This document shows positions 1 through 5,490 of a stretch of 7,510 nucleotides of DNA, piece after piece; positions within the stretch are counted from its first letter, which is position 1, and every line of letters begins with the position of its first letter. The stretch is from NCBI GenBank assembly GCA_030693565.1, contig JAUYAJ010000367.1, positions 1 to 7,510 on the forward strand, written 5' to 3'. The position numbers were made by a program, and so were the translations under genes. A model generated the notes under the pieces. The model made no database searches, was not told where the DNA came from, and saw nothing but the letters and a program-made list of their open reading frames with translations. This DNA is from Rubrivivax sp. (GTDB lineage Bacteria > Pseudomonadota > Gammaproteobacteria > Burkholderiales > Burkholderiaceae_C).

Positions 1-1216
1 GCGCTGGCGTCAGCAGCGTGAAGGCGCCGAAACCGACCGCCCCGAGCACCAGCACGCCCGCGCCTATCCAGACCATGGAACTGCGGCCTGCCGTCTTGGC
101 AGCAGCGACCGCAGGCATGGCAACCGGCCCTGCCGCTGCACGCGCGGGCGCCGCCGGCCGGGGCGGCACGGCGACATCCTGCGGCAAGGGCCGTGTCGCA
201 TAGGGATCGGGCGGAATCTCCTCGAGACCCAGGTCGGCGCGCAGCTGGCCAATGGTCTGGGTGCGCTGTTCGGGCCGCACGGCCAGTGCGCGATCGATCG
301 CGCTCAGAAAGCGTTCGCTGTAGCGGCCGGCGGCGGCTTCGGTCAGCGGCACATAGGTGTCGTTGAGCAAGCGCCCGACCGAGGTCGGCGGTGTCTTGCC
401 GATGATGGCGTAGTACACCACCGCGGCCAGCGCATAGACGTCGGTCCACGGTCCCTGCTTCATGCCGGGGATCTCGGCGTACTGCTCGACCGGGGCATAA
501 CCGGGCTTGAGAATCACCGTCAGCGCCTGCGTCATGTCGCCGATGACACGGCGTGCGGCGCCGAAGTCCAGCAGCAGCGGCCGGTTGCTGCCGGCCAGCA
601 TCATCACGTTGTCGGGCGCGATGTCTCGGTGGTAGCACTGCTCGGCGTGGATCACCGCCAAGGCCTCGGTCAGCGGTTCGAGCAAGGTGCGCAACCAGTC
701 CTCGTCGGGCGGCGCGCCCATCTGCCGCAGCATGTCCTTGAGGTTGGTGCCTTCGATGAAAGGCATCACCATGTAGGCCGTGCCGTTGGCTTCCCAGAAC
801 CGGTAGACCTTGAGCAGCGAGCGGTGATCGAACTGCGCCAGCAACCGCGCTTCGTTGATGAAGCTCTTGCGGCCAGCCTCGAAGGTCTCGCGCAGGCGTT
901 CGCTCTTGGCCTGCACCTGGGTGGTGCCGGTGCGCGTGGCCAGCGACGACGGCATGTACTCCTTGAGCGCAACGCGGCGCTGCAGCGAGTGGTCGGTGGC
1001 GAGGTAGACGATGCCAAAGCCGCCTTCGGCGAGCTTTTGCGTCAGTTCGAACTCACCCAGGTAGGTGCCGATCGGCAGCCCGCTGCCGTCTTCGTCGTAG
1101 CTCGGCGGCGGCGCGCCGACCGCCATCGTGCGCTCTTCGCCACTCGGGGCCGGCGGCGGCTGCGGCGGGCCTGGCGGTCGAATGACGGTGCGGTCGTCGT
1201 CGTCGTCGGGGCTCAT
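1..1216 (-). CDS. ppkA: T6SS-associated PpkA-like transmembrane serine/threonine protein kinase (3' end outside window)
   Basis: The frame read from the ATG at 1216 is open to the left edge (405 codons seen, no stop), so the C-terminus is missing. Residues 1-57 are an acidic and Pro-rich tail. A protein kinase domain spans about 58-330: glycine-rich loop EGGFGIVY (64-71), VALK lysine K85, helix-C E122, HRD catalytic loop with D198 and N203, DFG at 217-219, GYAPVEQY (239-246) in the APE position, and D259 in TDVYAL. All residues needed for catalysis are present. A Pro/Ala-rich linker (about 335-378) leads to one hydrophobic membrane segment at about 381-403, so a periplasmic part is expected beyond the window. 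The start is 23 nt after the tagF stop with no clear Shine-Dalgarno. Kinases of this family phosphorylate T6SS proteins (Fha or TssL) to activate secretion. The Ser/Thr kinase call is firm; the ppkA name rests on context, because the distal domain is unseen. Confidence 0.9.
   Translation of the reverse strand, partial: MSPDDDDDRTVIRPPGPPQPPPAPSGEERTMAVGAPPPSYDEDGSGLPIGTYLGEFELTQKLAEGGFGIVYLATDHSLQRRVALKEYMPSSLATRTGTTQVQAKSERLRETFEAGRKSFINEARLLAQFDHRSLLKVYRFWEANGTAYMVMPFIEGTNLKDMLRQMGAPPDEDWLRTLLEPLTEALAVIHAEQCYHRDIAPDNVMMLAGSNRPLLLDFGAARRVIGDMTQALTVILKPGYAPVEQYAEIPGMKQGPWTDVYALAAVVYYAIIGKTPPTSVGRLLNDTYVPLTEAAAGRYSERFLSAIDRALAVRPEQRTQTIGQLRADLGLEEIPPDPYATRPLPQDVAVPPRPAAPARAAAGPVAMPAVAAAKTAGRSSMVWIGAGVLVLGAVGFGAFTLLTPA
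1175..1195 (-). other. Candidate autophosphorylation/FHA-binding motif DRTVIRP in kinase tail (Thr10)
   Basis: Residues 8-14 of the kinase read DRTVIRP, directly after a run of aspartates and about 50 residues before the catalytic domain. It matches the TssL motif in six of seven positions. The coding DNA of the two copies differs at synonymous sites after the first codons, which points to conservation of the peptide and not to a recent DNA copy. Use as an autophosphorylation site read by an FHA protein is inferred. Confidence 0.55.
1193..1207 (-). repeat. Five-copy GAC trinucleotide repeat encoding Asp4-Asp8 of the kinase
   Basis: Five perfect tandem GAC codons (gtc on the plus strand) encode five aspartates just before the DRTVIRP motif. 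Gain or loss of a unit would change acidic tail length without shifting the frame. It is short and may have no role beyond providing negative charge. Confidence 0.8.
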
Positions 1217-1239
1217 GGGGCGCTCGGCGGGCTGGGGAT

Positions 1240-1941
1240 TCAGATTGTGGCGCCAAGCAGCGTCTGCAGCGCCGCCGCCGCCGGCAGGCCGCGCGACTGC
1301 AACAGGCGCGGCGCCAGCGTCTCGGGGCTGGCATACCACCAGGCCATGCCGGCCGCCTGCGCGCGCCACAGGCCGTGAGCGTCAAAGCCCAGGCGCGCAG
1401 CGGCATCCAGGCCCGGCGCCAGCAGCTGCTCGGCGAGCTCGCCGTCGCGCGCCGGCACGTTGGCGGCTGGCAACGGCGATGGCAGCAAGTCCGGACCGGC
1501 CATGCGCGCCAGTTCGGACTCCAGGCGCTCTACGCTCCAGTCGTCCTGCATCGCGTCGGCCGCCAGTTCATCGGCCCGGCCCAGCCATTGCCACAGCGCC
1601 GTCATCTGGGTTTGCGAATCGGGCTGGTGGCCCAGCGGCACCGCGATGGTGAAGGGAAAGTAGCGCCCGACGCGGTCGACCGACGGCATCAACACCCCGG
1701 CCCAGCCCTGGGCGCCGGCGTCGCCGGGCAGCACGCCGGGCATCAGCAGAAAACGCCAGCTCGGGCTGGCCAGGTAGGCGTCGAGCCAGCCCGCCGGGTC
1801 GCGCTCGCGCAAGGCCAGCAAACCGGCGGCAAGCCAGCCGTCCCAGGCGGCGACAAAGGCCGAATCGAGCCGGCGCGAGGCGAAGTCGCCCAGCGTCGGC
1901 AACTTGCCATGCCAGCCTGGCGGCGCCACGGCCGCGCTCAC
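1240..1941 (-). CDS. tagF: TagF, type VI secretion-associated regulatory protein
   Basis: This is a 233-residue protein, close to the usual size of stand-alone TagF. Family hallmarks are the N-terminal GWHGKLPTLGDFASRRL (residues 9-25), SWRFLLMPG (61-69) and the MPSVDRVGRYFPFTIA block (85-100). The C-terminal part contains Trp-rich GLWRAQAAGMAWWYASP (190-206). No signal peptide or membrane segment is visible, so it should be cytoplasmic. The GTG at 1941 was chosen because it places the conserved GWxGKLP motif nine residues in and overlaps the tssM TGA as GTGA; the frame stays open 59 codons further upstream inside tssM, but that extension has no family similarity. A weak G-rich stretch (CGGGGCT) precedes the GTG. 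In Pseudomonas and Agrobacterium, TagF represses T6SS assembly post-translationally, opposing the threonine-phosphorylation pathway, partly through Fha. Here it is not fused to a PppA phosphatase domain. Its place between tssM and a kinase fits that control role. Confidence 0.93.
   Translation of the reverse strand: MSAAVAPPGWHGKLPTLGDFASRRLDSAFVAAWDGWLAAGLLALRERDPAGWLDAYLASPSWRFLLMPGVLPGDAGAQGWAGVLMPSVDRVGRYFPFTIAVPLGHQPDSQTQMTALWQWLGRADELAADAMQDDWSVERLESELARMAGPDLLPSPLPAANVPARDGELAEQLLAPGLDAAARLGFDAHGLWRAQAAGMAWWYASPETLAPRLLQSRGLPAAAALQTLLGATI
1938..1941 (-). promoter_or_regulatory. GTGA stop/start overlap coupling tssM and tagF
   Basis: On the minus strand the tagF GTG (1941-1939) and the tssM TGA (1940-1938) share two bases within the four-base string GTGA. 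Such overlaps usually let ribosomes that finish the upstream gene restart on the downstream one. The regulator TagF would then be made in proportion to the structural subunit TssM. The overlap is seen directly; coupling is inferred. Confidence 0.75.
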
Positions 1942-4900
1942 AGCCCCGCCGGGCACCGGAACTGCTTCACTTCCTTCATCTGGAAGGGGTTGAAGACGCT
2001 GGCGGCGATGACCTCCACCCGCGCCCGCTTGCCGTCCAGGTTCATGACGACGCTGAACTTCTCCGGCACCGCCGACGGCTGAACCTCGAAACGGTCGAAC
2101 AGCCTGAACAGCGCCCACGGGCCTTCGAACATCACCAGCGGGCCGGCGTTGCCCAGGCCGGTGCTGAGCTTGATCTGCGAGGCCAAGCGCACGCTGGGCC
2201 AGTTCAGGCTGATCGAGGCGCCGCCCGAGCTCATGCGCTGGGCCTGGCCGTCGACGTCGAGCAGCAACTCCTTCAGGCTGGGGTCGAGCTCGGTGACACG
2301 CATTTCGATGCGCAGCGCCGGCACCTTGCCGCCGGAGCGAAAGAAGACTTCGCGGATGCGCGCGGCGCGCTGGAATTCGGCCAGCGCCGCTGGCGCCACC
2401 GGCCGGCTGCCGTCGCTCAGCGGCTTGAAGGCCCAGTTGTCCGACGAGGTGTCGACCAGGTTGGCCAGCCGCTTCTGGAAGAAGTCGTCGAACAGGCCGC
2501 CACCGCCGAACAGCTGGCCGAAGTCCTCGGGCAGCACGTCGGCGCGCGAGCCGCTGGCGAACGGGTAGCGGCCGCTGATGGCGCGGTTGCAGAAGTCGGT
2601 GATCGGCTTGAGGTCGGCCGTCAAGCCCTGGCGTTCGGCGTCGCGGCTCTGGCTGGCGCCAGCGTCGGCCAATTGCTCGAGCATCGAGCGCACCGGCTCG
2701 GGCTGCTGGCCGGCGGCCGACTTGACCGCTGCCGCGGCGCCGCCGGCGGGCGGCGGCGACTTGCTGTCCTGCGCCGCCTTGACGGCGCTGAGCTGGACAT
2801 AGACCTCGTTGAAGAGCTTGAGCGTCTCATCGATCGGCGCCGGCTGGCCGCTGACCTGGCGGTGGATGGCGGCGAAGCGGTCGTCAACCATGCGCTCGAG
2901 CGGCCCGCCGCTGCCAGCACCAGCCACAGGCGCGCTGCCGGCGAGCTTGGCGGCGTCCTGCTTGGCTTTGTCGGCCAGCTTGTCGAGCACGCCCGGCGCT
3001 GTCGGCGGCGGCACCAGCCGGGTCTGCTCGGTGACGGCGCGCAGGTAGCGCGCCAAGGGCGAATCGGCGGCGGCGACGATGCGCGCCACCGTGATGCTGC
3101 GCTCCAGACCGGCCAGCTTGACCAGGCGGACGTCGGCCAGGAAAGCCTCCCAGGTCTTGATGTAGTCCTCGTAGTAAAGCCGGCGCGCCTTGTCGGTGAG
3201 CGCGTTGTTGGGCAGCGCATCCTTGAGCCGCACCGGGTCTTGCTTGAGGCCCAGCACCCAGACGTCTTCACGGGCGAGCTGGCCGACCGCTTTCTTCAGC
3301 GCCGGCAACACGAATTTCTGATGGCCGTCCTTGGTGTACAGGCCGGAGACGCCCTGGGTCAGCGGCTTGCCGCTGGCGCGCTCGAAGACTTGCGCGGCGT
3401 CGGGGCCGCCGCCACCGGCGACGGTGAAATCGTTCATGTCGCCGCTGCGGTACTGGCGCTTGACGCGGCTGTAGACGCGGTATTCCAGCGGGTAGGCGGC
3501 GAGCATCTCGCGCACCTCGGCCACCAGCTTGGTGTCGATCGGCAGCGCCGCGCGCGGCGGCCCCAGCGCCAGCATGGCGTCGAGGTGGGCATCGAGCGCG
3601 ACGCGCTGCTCGGGTGCCATGCGGCTGTAGTTGGCGTCCCAGTCCAGGCCGATCCAGGCCTTGAGTGTGGGCGCGTCGAACTCGTCGGGCGTGTGCAGCA
3701 TCACATAGGACTTGAGGGCCTCGTAGGCGTTCTCCAGGTTGTCCTTGGTGGCCGCACGCACGCGCTCCTCAAGCCGCCGCGCCACCCGCGGCATCAGGGC
3801 TTTTTCAAGCAACTGGGTGTAGGCCAGTTGCGCCGCAGCGTCGAGCTTTTCGCCCTGGTACAGGCCCAGACCGTTGAGCAGCGGTGGATCGGGCAGCTCG
3901 AAGCCCTCGATCCTGGCGGCGTCACGAACCTGTGCCAGCGGCAGCGGCAGCGCAGCGACATCGGCGCTGGTTGGCGCCGGCAGCGCCTCGACGCTTTGCT
4001 TCAATGCCGGCAGCCGCTCGGCAACGATGGCGGCGTGGTCGAGGTTGCGGGCCCGGCTGACCGCCCAGCCCACCAGCATCGCCGTGCCGAGCACGGCAAG
4101 CGCGGCGAAGGTGGCCGTGCGCAGCACGCGGTGCCGGGTTTCGGCGCCGGGGTTGATGCTGCCCAGGCCGGCTTCGGCGAACACCACGCCCTTGAGCAAG
4201 CGGTGCAGGAAGAAGCTCTTGCCGCGGCCGCCGGCGATCGCCGCCGAGCGCGGGTCGATGCCGAACGAGCGCCCGAGCGCGCCCATGACGCGGTCGATCG
4301 GCGAGCCTTCCTGGGTGCCACTGGTGAAGTAGACGCCGCGCACCAGCGGCACCGCCTCGACCTTGCCACCACCGGAGAAGACCTGGCCGAGGAAGTCGCC
4401 AAGCACACCTTGCAGCGCCGCGAATTCCTGCGGGAAGGCGAACATGGCACTTCGGCGCAGCACGTCGCGCTCGCTCTCCATGCGATCGACGAGTTGCTCG
4501 ACCAGGCGCTTTTGCAGCTGCTGGTAGAGCGCGCCGAACTCGCGCATCGGGTCTTCGCCCGGGCCGTTGGGCGCCGCGAACGTGAAACCCCAGACCTGGT
4601 CGCGCTCGTCCTTGTTGAGCGCCTCGAAGCTTTCGTTGAAACCGCCGATCAGATCGGCCTTGGTGACCAGCACATAGACCGGCGCGCGCACGCCGAGCTT
4701 GGTGTGCAGCTCGAGCAGCCGCGCGCGCAGCTTGCTCGCATGCTCCTGGCGTTCGGTCACGCCTTGCTGCAGCAAGTCCTGGACGTTGACGGTCAGCAGC
4801 ACGCCGTTGAGCGGCTGACGCGGCCGCGTCCGCTTGAGCAAGGCGAGGAAGTTGTCCCAGGCGCTGGCGTCGACGTCGCGGTCCGACTCCTGGGTCGCGT

Positions 4901-5456
4901 AGCGCCCCGCGGTGTCGATCAGCACCGCGTCCTGGGTGAACCACCATTCGCAGTTGCGGGTGCCGCCGACGCCTTGCACCGAACCCTTGCCGGCGCCTTC
5001 GCCAAGCAGGAACTGCAGGCCGGCGTTCATCAGCGCCGTGGTCTTGCCCGAGCCCGGCGCGCCGACGAAGATGTACCAGGGCAGTTCGTAGAGATACTGG
5101 CCGCCGCCGAGCAGCGAGCGGTTGCCGGCGCCGCCCGCCTTGAGGCGTTGAACAGCTTCATTGAAGCGCTGCGCCAGCACCTGCGCTTCTTTGTCGCTGG
5201 CGGTCGGGCCGCCGGCCATGCCGGCCAGCAAGGCGGCATTGGTGCGCCGGCGTCGCCATGCGACCCAGGCCAGGCGGGCGATCCAGCCCACCCAGATCAG
5301 CACCAGCAGCGTGATCCGCACCCACAGCGGGTCGAGCGGATGCGCGCCGGCGATGCCGATCAGCGGGCCTATCCACCAGATCAGCGCCGACAGCGCCAGC
5401 AGGCCCAGCGTGCCGATCACGACCGGGCTCAACATCCATCGCAGAAAACGTTTCAT
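1938..5456 (-). CDS. tssM: TssM (IcmF family), type VI secretion membrane-complex subunit
   Basis: At 1172 residues this is a normal full-length TssM. Two N-terminal membrane segments (about 11-33 and 45-67) are followed by a cytoplasmic domain with an intact Walker A, GAPGSGKTT (132-140), LIDTAGRY (179-186) resembling Walker B/G3, and TKAD (265-268) resembling G4. A third membrane segment (about 446-466) leads to a large periplasmic region (467-1172). This contains an Ala/Pro-rich low-complexity linker near 899-920 and the conserved C-terminal FEGPWALFRLFDRF block (1110-1123). TssM links the inner-membrane TssL to the outer-membrane lipoprotein TssJ and forms the trans-envelope channel wall. 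The presence of the P-loop places it among TssMs that may bind or hydrolyse ATP; many homologues lack it. The ATG at 5456 follows the tssL stop by 34 nt, with only a weak GGA Shine-Dalgarno 8 nt upstream. Its TGA overlaps the tagF start, implying translational coupling. Confidence 0.97.
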   Translation of the reverse strand: MKRFLRWMLSPVVIGTLGLLALSALIWWIGPLIGIAGAHPLDPLWVRITLLVLIWVGWIARLAWVAWRRRRTNAALLAGMAGGPTASDKEAQVLAQRFNEAVQRLKAGGAGNRSLLGGGQYLYELPWYIFVGAPGSGKTTALMNAGLQFLLGEGAGKGSVQGVGGTRNCEWWFTQDAVLIDTAGRYATQESDRDVDASAWDNFLALLKRTRPRQPLNGVLLTVNVQDLLQQGVTERQEHASKLRARLLELHTKLGVRAPVYVLVTKADLIGGFNESFEALNKDERDQVWGFTFAAPNGPGEDPMREFGALYQQLQKRLVEQLVDRMESERDVLRRSAMFAFPQEFAALQGVLGDFLGQVFSGGGKVEAVPLVRGVYFTSGTQEGSPIDRVMGALGRSFGIDPRSAAIAGGRGKSFFLHRLLKGVVFAEAGLGSINPGAETRHRVLRTATFAALAVLGTAMLVGWAVSRARNLDHAAIVAERLPALKQSVEALPAPTSADVAALPLPLAQVRDAARIEGFELPDPPLLNGLGLYQGEKLDAAAQLAYTQLLEKALMPRVARRLEERVRAATKDNLENAYEALKSYVMLHTPDEFDAPTLKAWIGLDWDANYSRMAPEQRVALDAHLDAMLALGPPRAALPIDTKLVAEVREMLAAYPLEYRVYSRVKRQYRSGDMNDFTVAGGGGPDAAQVFERASGKPLTQGVSGLYTKDGHQKFVLPALKKAVGQLAREDVWVLGLKQDPVRLKDALPNNALTDKARRLYYEDYIKTWEAFLADVRLVKLAGLERSITVARIVAAADSPLARYLRAVTEQTRLVPPPTAPGVLDKLADKAKQDAAKLAGSAPVAGAGSGGPLERMVDDRFAAIHRQVSGQPAPIDETLKLFNEVYVQLSAVKAAQDSKSPPPAGGAAAAVKSAAGQQPEPVRSMLEQLADAGASQSRDAERQGLTADLKPITDFCNRAISGRYPFASGSRADVLPEDFGQLFGGGGLFDDFFQKRLANLVDTSSDNWAFKPLSDGSRPVAPAALAEFQRAARIREVFFRSGGKVPALRIEMRVTELDPSLKELLLDVDGQAQRMSSGGASISLNWPSVRLASQIKLSTGLGNAGPLVMFEGPWALFRLFDRFEVQPSAVPEKFSVVMNLDGKRARVEVIAASVFNPFQMKEVKQFRCPAGL

Positions 5457-5490
5457 CGCGGCATTCCGGCAGGTGGGGCGAACCGGCCGC

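Noticed and set aside
629..2082. Plus-strand open frames at 629-1378 and 1375-2082
   Set aside because: These lie opposite the kinase and tagF, have typical high-GC shadow composition and match no family; the minus-strand proteins have conserved motifs throughout.
1942..2118. An in-frame 59-codon upstream extension of tagF from 2118
   Set aside because: It lies wholly inside tssM, has no TagF-like sequence, and would put the conserved GWxGKLP motif about 68 residues in; the GTG at 1941 fits the family start and the stop/start overlap.
3922..4947. A 341-codon minus-strand open frame in another frame within tssM
   Set aside because: It is an out-of-frame shadow of tssM made of Arg/Ala/Gly-rich sequence. 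The true frame carries Walker A and the membrane segments.
5457..5490. Possible promoter or terminator in the tssL-tssM gap
   Set aside because: The 34-nt GC-rich gap shows no strong inverted repeat with a T-run and no promoter elements; an ordinary operon spacer is the simplest reading.
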